A stretch of DNA of 64,000 nt from Diogma glabrata (Eukaryota > Arthropoda > Insecta > Diptera > Cylindrotomidae): the NCBI GenBank assembly GCA_963693315.1, contig OY856186.1:71322019-71386018 (forward strand), given 5' to 3'. The notes beneath the pieces are model-generated. The model searched no databases and was not told the DNA's origin. It saw nothing but the letters and a program-made list of their open reading frames with translations. A program made the translations under genes and the position numbers. This document shows, in pieces, positions 21,250 to 32,400 of the stretch. How positions within the stretch are numbered: the stretch's first letter is position 1; each line of letters opens with the position of its first letter.

Positions 21250-22140
21250 GTTTTTCCAACCTCACTTCGAATTAGTCTTACTCACAATTCGATAAACGTA
21301 TTTCCCAAATCTCCTTCTGGATTCGATCACTGATTAGTAAGCAAAACACAAGGTTTCATTCAGTATTCAACACCTTAATTGTTCCATAACAGGCAAACAA
21401 TATTACTAACCAGAATATTTTTTTTTTTTTTAATTTTTATTGTTTAAATAACACTTAAAACTATATTTATTCTCTTCCATTTAATTATATCAGCTTTATT
21501 TGTAGGTTTTTTCGATAATAATAGTATGTATTATTGTATTGTTTTCTAACCTATAACCTAATGAACTTAACCTATTGCCTAATGAACATTTTATTCAATT
21601 GGTATGATTCCAATTGGTCAAATTGTTTTGATTTCATTAAAATTATTTTCAAATTATAATCACAATTGCTTTGATAAGTTTTGTTCAAAAATCAAATTTT
21701 AATAAATTCTCTTATTTCGTTTAGTTGAACTTGGTTGATTGTATGAGAAGGGCGTTTTTTATCATCAGGGTTTTTTTTATTAAGAAATAAGATTTATCAA
21801 TTAAAACAATAAAGATTTATTGTTTTAATTGAAGAAAATGTTTTTATTTTTTATAATACACAATTCTTTTTTATAATAAAATCTTTGTCAGAGAATAAAG
21901 TATTGTAATCGATTCGTGAATAATGAATTTTATTCTCTCGCAAATTAAAATTCTCGCTCGTGCCTCGCTCAAATTTTAAACTTTTGCTTGAGAATAAACT
22001 ACTTCATTATTCACTCATTGATTAAACTACTATTACTATATTTACTAAAACTAATTTAAAAATAACTTGTTCATTTACATGGTTTCATTTTCACGATATA
22101 GCGTTCGTTTACAATTAATTTCATTTCAAATTCCACTTTT
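21250..22140. other. No gene recognised
   Basis: This is AT-rich sequence with a run of T near 21418-21431. A locally duplicated hairpin-like phrase occurs near 21780-21835 (attaaaacaataaagattta plus its complement). I see no gene. Confidence 0.4.
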
Positions 22141-22142
22141 TT

Positions 22143-22420
22143 TTTTTATAATAAAATGTGTTGTGTAATAGGGTTTAGAATATGTGTCACAACAACACAT
22201 AAATACATTTTAAGACTTAGGTCTAGACCTGGGTCCCACAACAACTGGCGTTCTAAGGTGTTGATTAACGCTTTCTTTAAACCTCTGTGGGTTGAAGCCA
22301 CCTAAGACTAAGTGTTCCGGCAAACTATTCCATTTGTACTCAATTCGGATAAAGAAGTCTCTCTGCGATCTTTGACAGCGCGGGATGACAGCGACTTGGA
22401 ATTTGAGCATTTTCAATAAT
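22143..22420 (-). mobile_element. 5'-truncated copy of the CR1/Jockey-like LINE
   Basis: The minus strand encodes RSQRDFFIRIEYKWNSLPEH and ends VVVGPRSRPKS, matching the C-terminus of the LINE at 33660-36716. It is followed by the same 3' untranslated tail and an A-run (T-run on plus at 22137-22148). The insertion junction at about 22420 cuts the gypsy protease frame of 22430-23628, so the LINE landed in that element. Confidence 0.8.
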
Positions 22421-22429
22421 TAAAAATTT

Positions 22430-23628
22430 AAATGGTCGTGTAACGCCATTATAAGAAATAATAGGTATGAAACGACCAACTACCTTTAATATATTACCAC
22501 CGTATCCTTTTACAATCGTATCATCCCGTGATAGTAAATTCTTATTAAAATACTCTAAAAATAAATTAGCGGGAATTGCAGATACACCTGCTCCCGAATC
22601 TGCTTGAAAGCACACATTTCTATTTAAAATATTTAATTCAATATCTGTTAACCTACTCAAATTAACACAATCTACACTACAAATGTACTTATCATTTAAA
22701 TTAATATTAGTATTTACTAAATCTAAATTTTCGTTTGAAATATGACTCACCACATTGCTTTGTTGTTTAGATGATGTTCGGCATACCGATTCCATATGTC
22801 CTCGTCGTTTACATTTATTGCACGTCACATTCTTGTATCGACAATTAATTTCTAGATGCTTCGTAAATCCACAATGTTTGCAAGGTACTCGATCCATAAT
22901 TTTCATCTGGTTTCTATTCGTAGAGCGTTGATTGTTATAAGATTGATTTTTTGTTGTGAAATAACTACGTGTCAATTTATGCTGAAATCGAATTCCTTAT
23001 TATTAGTTTGCACACGTTCTTCGTATTTTAATGCTAAAGTTACGGCTTTATCGATCGTTAATCCTTCTTCCCCGCTAAACATGGTGAATCGTTTACGAAC
23101 CGTAAACGAACAATGCGGTTTGTAAATGGTTCGTAAACGGTTCGTAAACGATTCACCATGTTTAGCGGGCTCTTCACATAATCTGTCAAAAGTTTTATCC
23201 TTCGTACAGGTGACAAACTTATCAACTATCATTTCCGGTAATCTGCTTCCAAAATTGCAGGTTGATGCCAAACTTTTGATACGAATACTAAGATCCTTTA
23301 TCGTTTCACATTCTTTTCGTTGAATTTCATAAAATATCCTCCTTTCGTGAAATATTATTATCGGCGCAGAATAATATAATTCTAAAATCTGCAACAATTC
23401 GTCGTATGATTTTTTTCCCGGTTCTTCCGGAGCACAAGAATTAAACAGCATCTCAAATGCTTTAACTCCAATAAAATCTAATAAATGATTTCTTTTATCA
23501 TTTTCGTCACTAACTTTGATGCGTCGGAAAAAACTTTCAATCCGACACTTGTAAATTTTCCATTGCATCGTATTTGGGTCAAATGGTTGCATAGTCGCCA
23601 TTACTGTAAGCGCGTCGTCGTTTCCCAT
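22430..23628 (-). pseudogene. Ty3/gypsy Gag-protease region of the outer element
   Basis: The first frame starts with ATG at 23628 and stops at 22972. It is a gag of the type MATMQPFDP...FFRRIKV...YYSAP, with LSIRIKSLASTCNFG in the middle. The next frame contains two zinc knuckles (CKHCGFTKHLEINC and CNKCKRRGHMESVC, near 22870-22780) and an aspartic protease start with an intact FQADSGAG triad (about 22620-22595). The two frames abut at 22972-22975 and are joined by a frameshift, natural or by decay. A 99-bp hairpin sits in frame in the gag (23071-23169). A LINE insertion truncates the protease at about 22420, and no reverse transcriptase is seen. The 5' leader continues at 23629-23826 and then, after the inner element, at 28042-28088. 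Confidence 0.75.
23071..23169. repeat. 99-bp hairpin inserted in frame in gag
   Basis: Perfect 32-bp arms (23071-23102 and 23138-23169) enclose a 35-bp loop that itself contains the arm word ggttcgtaaa. Its length of 99 bp equals 33 codons, and the gag frame stays open through it. It looks like a small palindromic insertion or an inverted duplication. Confidence 0.8.
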
Positions 23629-23826
23629 TTTTATTTATTTTCTATTTTATTATTGCGTAGGTGGAAATTCACTTTATTTCGTCGTATTAAACTTATTTTT
23701 TTTGTGTTATTTTGTGATAACTTTTCGATGTAATAAAATTTCAGACTTTTAAATTTTTCAATTTGTATTTTATTCGTGTTAAATTATATATTTTTTTGTT
23801 GCGTCATATTTAATTATTTTATATAT

Positions 23827-24583
23827 TGTAACGACTCTGCGTCGGTTCTTTTCGATTATTGAGCAAATACGACAGTAAAAAGACGGATCTCTAGTTAACA
23901 AAATCTCCAACTTTATTTATTAACAAATTACAGCAACTTCCAATTTTAATTACAATAAATTCTAGGGTCCTCTCCAATTTATGTACGATAAATTTCACCG
24001 CTTTTCCACAATTTGAATCAATAATATTCGGAATCGTAAAATCTGTATTTACTATTGCACTAGGTTCAAATTCTTTCACTATTAGTACCCAAGCTCAAGT
24101 ACCACCCGATTATTCCTTATAGTTGCGAATATTTATAAACACTTTTAATTGCAAAAATAAAACTGGCTATCTGATATTTTATTCGCTTATTTATATCCAA
24201 AAATAAATAACTAGAAACTTCTGCTAATCAGTTGTTGTTTCCCACTGTTCTAGAAAACAATATTCGAAGTACATACATCATGAATGATTGGCCACTTCTC
24301 CTTTAATTCATACTTGCATTAATTTGGATATGTAAACATTTGTATTAGTGAACTCATTCTATAACAAATTTACTTTGCCTTAATTTGAATATGTAAAACA
24401 TTTATGCAAAATGTATTAGTTAACTCATTCTTTAATCCATTTCTTTGCAAAACTTTGAATATGGAAAACATTTATGCAAAATGTATTAGTTATGTATGAG
24501 TAAATTATATTAACCCGTTCTGGTCGAAGTTTATTACATTATTTGTAATAATGGAACTAGAGACCTGACCGTAGTTTATTACA
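23827..24583 (-). repeat. 3' LTR of the inner gypsy element
   Basis: This 757-bp sequence matches the LTR at 27284-28037 almost throughout, with a few indels and substitutions. It begins tgtaacgactctgcg and ends tttattaca on the plus strand. Differences include a 17-bp segment near 23908-23925 that is absent from the other copy. Confidence 0.9.
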
Positions 24584-24780
24584 ATGCCCTCCATTTATTT
24601 TTGTTCGTCCCGAATAATATCAACTATCGCATTGGCCCTGTTACCTTGGTACAGTGCTTACCTTTGCAGATGTATCACTTTCATCTTAGTAAGGGGTTCC
24701 TTTTGGATACGGTAGATAACATCATTAATTCGTTTGATTATTTTATATGGACCTTCCCAATCTGGCTGCAGCTTGGGTGA

Positions 24781-25888
24781 TCATCCCTTAGTTCTCCTTG
24801 GGTTGTATAGCCATACCAATTCTCCTTCTTGAAAACCGCCACTATTTGCATTTATGTCGTACCTGGTTTTCATTTTGTCACTGGCAATCTTAATGTGGTT
24901 TCGAACCTGTTGATGAATTTTATTCATCTTCTCCCTTAGTTGTCCCACATAATCTGTTTTCGTAGATACCAGACCTCCAGGGATGCCAAACTCGATGTCA
25001 CTTGGGAGATGCAGTTCTCTTCCGAACATGATATTCGCTGGCATTTCACATGTCGTATCGTGCACTGCGCTACGATAGGCCATCAAGAATAACGGAAGAT
25101 CCTTATCCCAATTTCTTTGGTTGGCTTCCATTACCTTTGACAAATGTTCTTCCATGGTTCGGTTGAATCGTTCTACCATGCCATCCGATTGTGGGTTCAT
25201 ATGTGTAGTTCGTGTTTTTCTAATGCCGAGTGTTCTGCACAGCTCTTCCATCAGTTGAGATTCGAAATTCCTTCCCGGGACGGTTTGCAGCTCGAGCGCT
25301 GTTCCATATCTGCAAACCCATTCATTGACTAACGTTTCAGCGACAGTAACTGCTTCCTGGTTCGGTATCGCATAAGCTTCCGGCCATTTTGTAAAGTAAT
25401 CAATGACCACCATGATGTATTTGTTACCTTTTGTCGTTTCCGGGAATAGCCCCGCGATGTCTATAGCAATTCTCTCCATTAGGGCGACCACATTGTACTG
25501 TTGCATCTCTCCTTGAGTTCTAGTCTTTGGTCCTTTGCTTGCCGCACAAGTATCGCATCGCCGACACCATTGCTCCACGTTTGTTCGATACCTTACCCAA
25601 TAAAACCTCTCCCTTACTTTGGCTAGGGTTTTATTGACCCCCAGGTGTCCTCCAGAATACTTCCATGCAGCTTTCCCATTACCTCTTCTACTCTATTTGA
25701 TGGCAACACCAGTTGTTCTAACTCTTTCTTTCCATCGGCGGACTCCCATTTTCTTTTTAGTATCTCGTTGTCCATCAATAGTGAGTCCCATTGCGTCCAG
25801 TAGCATTTCACCTCCGTACTTAAAGGTGCTACCTCTTTCCACTCCGGTTGCCTTCCCTCGGTTTTCCATTACAATATTGGAGCCATAG
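24781..25888 (-). pseudogene. Gypsy integrase (zinc-finger to core), truncated pol
   Basis: The upstream part (about 25888-25580) encodes the segment that precedes integrase, with LEDTWGSIKP-like sequence. Across a stop comes the 265-codon frame 25578-24781. This starts in the zinc-binding part (CRRCDTCAASKGP) and contains the catalytic core: IAIDIAGLFPET with its first aspartate, the second-aspartate region VPGRNFES (in many relatives DQGRNFES, so the aspartate appears replaced by P), and the DDE glutamate region PQSDGMVERFNRT. The C-terminal part ends GELVWLYNPRR. The loss of the second acidic residue and the deletion of the reverse transcriptase argue that the copy is inactive. Confidence 0.75.
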
Positions 25889-25897
25889 CTGGATCCT

Positions 25898-27254
25898 CTA
25901 GCTGCTCTCTTTTAATTGCCTCGGTACACCAGTCCTCAGGAGTTTGGAACTTAATCTGATGTGCCCTAACTGACCACAATTCCAGCATCTAACTCTTCCG
26001 GATAGGCGTTGTTGACCCCGCTCACGCCTCTCTTCTAAACTCTTGATGCGCATAATTACTTTATCGAGCGCTGCTTTGATTGGTTCCTCAGCAACTTCCA
26101 TCTGACGTACTTTATCTGAGTCATGGGCCATTTTTACAGCTTCCATTTGTAGGGCCAATGCTAAGAGTTCCGCAGGTAGTTTCTTCCCGCTTAGATACAG
26201 CTAATTTCTCATTTGTACATCTCGAAGAGCATTGTTAAATGTATCAGCTGCCAGTTTGTCTCGGTGTTCAGCGTTATAGTTAGGATATGATAGATTTACC
26301 AGTCTCCCAATGTCAGCCTCTAATTCTTGCAAAGTTTCGCTGACTCCTTGTTTTCTTGTTTTGAGCTGCACGCGATGGAGAGCTTGCATATGACTTCCCC
26401 ATATCTTACTTTTAAGGCCTCCATTATCTTGCTGTAATCACGCTCTGTCGCTGACAGAGTCTGCAAAATTTCAGCAGCAGGTCTCTTCAATGCCAATATA
26501 GTGGCATTTGCTCGTGGCTGGTAATCAACCCCAGTTGTTGCTATCTCGAATTGCATCTTAAATATCTGATACGATGTAGATTCATCAAATGCGGGTATTT
26601 TCACTCTAGCTGGGGCTGAAGTAGGTGTTGGATTGTGATCATGTTACCTGACTTCACTTGTGCTATTTCTTGGCGCAATTCACTCGAAAGTTTGCGTAAT
26701 TTCTCTTAAAGTTCTTCGGTAACTTTCCGCAGCTCCTTTTTCATGTTGTTGATTTTAACCTCCGCACTGGATATACGTGAATCGATTACTTCACGTAAAC
26801 TTTCTTGCTTTGCCATCATATCAGCAAATTGTTGTTGTTGATCTACTTTTTGTTCTGCTGCCAGTTTCTCTTGTTGGGCCATCAGATCAGCAAGTTGTTA
26901 TTGTTGGTTGTTTCCTTGTTTGGCCATCATATCAGCAAATTGTTGTTGTTGATCCACTTTTTGTTCTGCTGCCAGTTTCTCTTGTCGGGCCATCATATCA
27001 TCAAGTTGTTGTCGTTGCTGTGCCATCATTTCTTTCATCAACACCATCATCGGATCAATTGCTGGGGCATTCTGAACCGGAGCTTCCTCCGGCTCTATTT
27101 CTATAACCTCTGTGTTTTCACCTGCTTCTTCTAAAACTTTACGCAGCCGAAATGCAAGTTCTGCCTTCGTTCCATGGATTGGAGCATTCCATTTCCTCAA
27201 CTCGTCCTTCAGCTGGTTCTGGCTGAGATCACTAACATTTACTGTCTTGACCAT
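25898..27254 (-). pseudogene. Gag remnant with SAP-like N-terminus
   Basis: The first frame (27254-26898, 119 codons) begins MVKTVNVSDLSQNQLKDELR and continues through GTKAELAFRLRKVL, which has the helix-turn-helix pattern of a SAP domain (a DNA-binding fold). A glutamine-rich coiled segment (AEQKVDQQQQFADMMAKQ) follows. Further gag pieces in other frames are at 26604-26320 (FDESTSYQIFKMQFE), 26389-26201 and 26158-25898. The last has one zinc knuckle, CWNCGQLGH, with its final cysteine lost. Stops and frameshifts mean that no full Gag is made. Confidence 0.7.
26805..27005 (-). repeat. Tandem duplication in the gag coiled segment
   Basis: The block starting ccatcatatcagcaaattgt, about 75 bp plus spacer, occurs twice with a period of about 117 bp (about 26813 and 26930). 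The spacer itself is a variant of the unit. It encodes repeats of the MMAKQ/AEQK type. Confidence 0.7.
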
Positions 27255-27266
27255 TGTTTTGATAAT

Positions 27267-27282
27267 CCCACTTCTGACACCA
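27267..27282 (-). promoter_or_regulatory. Primer binding site of the inner gypsy element
   Basis: Two bases inside the 5' LTR the minus strand reads TGGTGTCAGAAGTGGG, i.e. the complement of a tRNA 3' end with CCA. It fits a tRNA-Leu-type primer by my recollection of that end; the tRNA identity is uncertain. Confidence 0.6.
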
Positions 27283-27283
27283 C

Positions 27284-28037
27284 TGTAATGACTCTGCGTC
27301 GGTTCTTTTCGATTATTGAGCAAATACGACAGTAAAAAGACGGATCTATAGTTAACAAAATCTCCAACTAATAAATTACAGCAACTTCCGATTTTAATAA
27401 CAATAAATTCTAGGGTCCTCTCCAATTTATGTACGATAAATTTCACCACTTTTCCACAATTTGAATCAATAATATTCGGAATCGTAAAATCTGTATTTAC
27501 TATTCCACTAGGTTCAAATTCTTTCACTATTAGTACCCAGGCTCAAGTACCACCCGATTATTCCTTAAACTTGCGAATATTTATAAACACTTTTAATTGC
27601 AAAAATAAAACTGGCTATCTGATATTTTATTCGCTTATTTATGTCCAAAAATAAATAAGTAGAAACTTCTGCTAATCAGTTGTTGTTTCCCACTGTACTT
27701 TTCTAGAAAACAATATTCGAAGTACATACATCATGAATGATTGGCCACTCTTCCTTAAAATTCATACTTACATTAATTTGGATATGTAAACATTTGTATT
27801 AGTGAACTCATTCTATAACAAATTTACTTTGCCTTAATTTGAATATGTAAAACATTTATGCAAAATGTATTAGTTAACTCATTCTTTAATCCATTTCTTT
27901 GCAATACTTTGAATATGGAAAACATTTATGCAAAATGTATTAGTTATGTATGAGTAAATTATATTAACCCATTCTGGTCGAAGTTTATTACATTATTTGC
28001 AATAATGGAACTAGAGACCTGACCGGAGTTTATTACA
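27284..28037 (-). repeat. 5' LTR of the inner gypsy element
   Basis: This 754-bp copy is bounded by tgtaatgactctgcg and tttattaca on the plus strand. It is the upstream LTR for the minus-strand element. Confidence 0.9.
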
Positions 28038-28069
28038 ATATAATTTATCTATTTTTTTTACGTCATCCT

Positions 28070-28087
28070 GATTTTCCTGCGTCGCCA
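28070..28087 (-). promoter_or_regulatory. Primer binding site of the outer gypsy element
   Basis: The minus strand reads TGGCGACGCAGGAAAATC one base after an LTR-like end (...cataaca). TGGCGAC is the beginning of primer sites in several insect gypsy families. This places the 5' LTR of the outer element from 28089 rightwards and its gag at 23628, with the inner element inserted between them. Confidence 0.55.
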
Positions 28088-28088
28088 A

Positions 28089-29054
28089 TGTTATGTTTAT
28101 AACATAAATAAATAACTTTAATAGAAATAATGCGTTTTTAATGTGGTTGTAAATAATCTTTTATTGACACTTTCATTTAAGATGTTATTCAATTCTTCGT
28201 ATATTACATTATGGTGGATCATCATGTGTGTACATTTTCTATTGTCACCATCGTGTTGCCTTGCCCGATGTATCTTTGTTAACAAATCTTACCCAATAGA
28301 CAAATATGCGTACATCACAATTGCAGTGGCTGGAATGATTGACACTGTAATACAAGATAAATATGCACTCTATTCATACAATAATAATAATATACACTCT
28401 ATCGAGTATCGGAAGCCCAGTTTGACAAAACACAACGACAATAGAAATTCAATAATTGAGAGTTACAATTGGTTTAAATAGTTAAACAACGATCCAATAT
28501 GGATTAATACATAAACATTTAATAAATTTAATTTTTTTAAAACCTGATGATCCTGTAGAATGCGTAGATTGTTGCATTGTACAGTTACACAGGTTTAAAA
28601 TCTGGAGCCATATCCAGCTCGAAGGACCAAATGTTGCCGCCTTAACTGTAACTGGGCAGAGGACTGTATGTTGTTGATTTTGAGGAATGGCGAATGTTGT
28701 TTTTGACTAGCTCGTTCCTCGCTCTCATTGTAAACTTTTACTCGACAGTAAAATATATCAATAAACGCTAACCCAATAAAATACTATTATTGTGTTGCGG
28801 TGATTCAAAAATAAGCTGTTTGTTTTATTCGATTAAGCCTAATAACGCAAACAATTATATGGTTGTACAAAAACCAAAATAAAAATATCGTTGTTGTTGT
28901 TGGAAGGATAATAAAAATTCCCTTCGGTATTCATGTTTTCTGTATTCAAATGAAAATCTTATTCCTATTGTAGCTTTGCTAAAACTGTTGTATTACAAAA
29001 CGATTTATTATAAATATTTTATTCCTAACATATTATGTAAATAGCTAAAAATCA
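28089..29054 (-). other. Presumed 5' LTR of the outer gypsy element, then unassigned sequence
   Basis: The LTR starts at 28089 (tgttatgtttataaca on plus). Its outer boundary could not be set because no second LTR copy is present in the window. An open frame at 28143-28481 is probably chance inside it. From about 28500 to 29054 I see no feature beyond the possible 3' untranslated region of the Oatp gene. Confidence 0.4.
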
Positions 29055-29488
29055 TTAAAAATTTGTCTCGGGACTCAAAGGTGCTCGATTTTTTGGTTCA
29101 TTATTCATTGACTGTCGTTTAACATATTCTTTAATTTTTGAAGGCTGTATAATTTCTGCATATGTTATTCCACTATCAGTATCGCTATCATTAATTAGTT
29201 TTTTGTTTCGATTTGCTAATCCAGATGGCCCAGGCAAATTTCTTTCTCGATTCGAATCTGTTGGTCCACTAAACTCTGAATCCGTTGTTTGTAGATTAAA
29301 ATTCAAAGGCATATTTTCCTCTGGATAATTCTTTTGAAGTTCTGAATAAACCAAAGCGTTGAGTTTGTTTGAATTGTTTAAAGTATCTGGTGTTGGTGTA
29401 GATGATCGATTTTCTTCATTTTCGAGGGTATTGGGAATTGAATTTATTGGTGTTGTAGCATATGGAAGTACAGTGTCATAAGTGTTAC
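29055..29488 (-). CDS. Oatp exon f (cytoplasmic tail)
   Basis: It encodes 143 residues rich in N, S, P and E, with SGITYAEIIQPSK near the end (a tyrosine in an [ST].Y..[IL]-like setting), and ends SPETNF and a stop. It is low in recognisable domains. The acceptor is gatttaag. Confidence 0.75.
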
Positions 29489-32400
29489 CTTAAATCAAAA
29501 CGTTTGAATTATAAATAGAATGTATAATATATAAACTGAGTTATTTCTCAGTTATTTCTTTACCGTTATTGTTATTTTCATACTCAGTGTCTATTATATT
29601 TTCCATTGGGATAGGTCTGTATACTTCATCTGGTGGGTTTCCATAAATTTCAAGATCTTTTATTAAAAAGAAAACTATTACGTCAAAAAATACACCAGCT
29701 GCTATCAGACTTGCAGTCACAATGTTGATTAAATTTCCAAACCATGGTGATTGATGCAGATAGCATTTATCACTATTTGGCGACCAAAGTTGACATGCTG
29801 AATCTATAAGATATAAATTTAAGTTAATCTTAAGGCTCTAAAAATAGTGGGTGGTTCTTTTCATATCGAGCTAATTACCCGCTAAAGCAGCATATCCAAT
29901 TTTCCCAGGTATGTATACAACCAAACCTACGAGACATAATTCAAATGCCAATGCAAGCGCCTTATCTTGATTAAGTGCACTTCGTATAGAAATTAAAAGA
30001 TTTCCAATCAAACCGGAACCTGTGAAATTATTTGAAATAATAATTCGGCTTTTTCTCATTTTGCAATATTTAGTTATTTGATTAAATGACAACAAGACTC
30101 TCTTAAATGATCAAATAGTAGTCATTACAAATACATATACGTGAATAATAATCAACAATTGATTAGAAAATAAAACACAAAAAACGAAGTCAGCTTGAAA
30201 GTTGAAGGTCCACTGAATAAGATATTTTGGCATGACCGGGGAATTTTTTTGTATGATTGCTCCTGAATGTTTAGTAATGAGAGTAAATGTTTAAAACAGT
30301 GCTGCAAAACGAAAAAAAAAATTCGTAACGTTATGCGTTTCGTTTTTATAACATTACTTTAATTTTTTCGGTACGTTATTTCGTTATGAAACACAAAAAT
30401 ATTATATTTTATAATGTTATAACGTTATATTTACGTTATTTTAAAGATGAATGAAAAGTTTAAAGCTAACCTACTTAACTGCTCAAAAATCGAAAATCTC
30501 TAATGGATAGTTGTTATCTCTTGCATATGTATAATTATAAAAATATTAAATTTATATATTCATAGTAAAATAAAACTAAATAATTAAATTACATTAAAAA
30601 AATTTGACTCATTTCAAATTAAAAATAATTAGTTTTTAACAAAACTATAGGCATTCTATCAAGAGTTTTCTACAAATCTGATAGTTTGTTAATGACTATA
30701 AGCGTAACTTTTAATAGATCTTCAGAATTATTTCTTATATCGGCCAGCATAATAATATTCTTTCTTAAAATTACTCAAAACACCTGTGATTCAGAAACAG
30801 CTAGTACAGACTTGATATTACTTGAAATATACTTAAAATCTTACAATATATTCATTATGTATTTTGTTACAAATATCAAACAATTTCATAACTACTAAAA
30901 CTATTGAAAAAGAGCAGATAAGTTGGATTTTATACAACCGATTTTAGCGCTTTAATTTTCATATGATTATACAAAAAGTATACCAAAAAAACGAATAAAT
31001 TATTAACGTTATCGTTACGTTTTACGTTATTGTAACACAGTTTAATTTTTAAAACGTTATAAATGTAATTATTACAAATAACGCTATTTCATTTCGTTAT
31101 TTCGTTTTTGCGTTACGTTACGAGTAACGTTTTGCAACACTGGTTTAAAATATTTAAATTATCATAATTATATTTTATTAATGTGTTATTAGGTAGGTAT
31201 GTATCGTGATCGATTCATTAATTACGTTAGGATCAATGATTTTTGCATTGAGTTTTTGTGACACACTTGCCCATCTCCCCCCAGTCTCGCCCTCTGCATA
31301 TACAAAAAAATACGTTGGATGGAGTTCGTACGGAAATATTCTACTAGATTTTTCAGGTGACGTGAGCGATGATGATATTTAAAAATATAAAACAAAAATA
31401 GTATAAAAATAATTATTACCTACAATAGCAGTAACAAAAATTGTTAAAACTTGAAATGTTATCCAATATTTTTGACATTCTGTGTAGTTACATCCACCTT
31501 CAGTGGCCATCAAATTTACCTGACGTGTTTCCGTGTCAACACCACAGGAACAGTTACTAAAAACCTAATAAAGAAACAAATTTTAAATATAACAACAAAA
31601 ACCACATCTGCAAAAAACAAAATTACACGCAAATTATTAAATGTTATTTCACTGGAACATCCCGCATGACATGGTGAGTAGTAGGTGAGTGCACTATTTT
31701 GTGGACAAACGGGTGAAAATGGAATATTTTCAGGACACAAGCAATTTGATGAACAATATGGACTAGTCAGCTTTCCTCTGAATGCTCCAGCAATACTTCC
31801 ATTATTACATTGCATAAAAATTGAGCCAATAAAAAATTTCACAGCTAATATTCCAATAATAATATTCCATAATGCTAAAATTCTAGGTCTGGGATTTGCT
31901 TTGGCGATTATAAATCCTGATACAATTATAGCTAAGCCAGTGACTGGTGGTTTCAGTAAATTTGAAATAATTCTTGATGTCCATTCTTTAGTTTCTGATG
32001 CAGGAAAATAAAATCTAGATTCAAGATATTTTGACTCGTGGAAGAAGAAGTTATAAATAGCGGTTGATAAAAATACCGCTGCAACTGTATTTAGAACGAG
32101 AATTTTATTTGTCAATAACCGCTTTAGCGTTGGCCATAAACCTATATCTGCTAGGAATTTTGTTGGTGTTAAGGATATTTGACTATTGCTAGTTGCAACT
32201 TCAATTATTTCATTTGCAGCGTCCTTTACAATAGAGCTTAATAGACGACGTGGGAAAAGGGAAACAAAAATTCCTAAAATAAATAAAATAACTGCCAAAA
32301 TTAGTGTACCAAGCCACCATCCAAAAGGAGAGTAGCCTATTCCCAAGGACAACCCTGCTCCCCATTGGACTCCCCAAACTTTTGCTGCTATAGCAACCGC

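Larger units (their letters stand above)
23827..28037 (-). mobile_element. Internally deleted Ty3/gypsy element with both LTRs
   Basis: Two LTRs (23827-24583 and 27284-28037) begin TG and end CA on either strand and flank about 2.7 kb. The 4-bp duplication ATAT is found directly outside (23823-23826 and 28038-28041). From 5' to 3' on the minus strand the interior holds a primer binding site (27282-27267), gag with a SAP-like domain, a single zinc knuckle, then directly the region before integrase and the integrase core. Protease, reverse transcriptase and RNase H are missing between the knuckle and the integrase, at about 25890. A purine-rich tract (ggagggcat on minus) precedes the 3' LTR. 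The element is non-autonomous. It sits in the 5' leader of the gypsy element of 22430-23628. Confidence 0.9.

Noticed and set aside
26777..27134. Two open frames on the plus strand with repeated HHISKLLLL-type sequence
   Set aside because: They are the antisense of the tandem-repeat part of the gypsy gag. The periodicity comes from that duplication.
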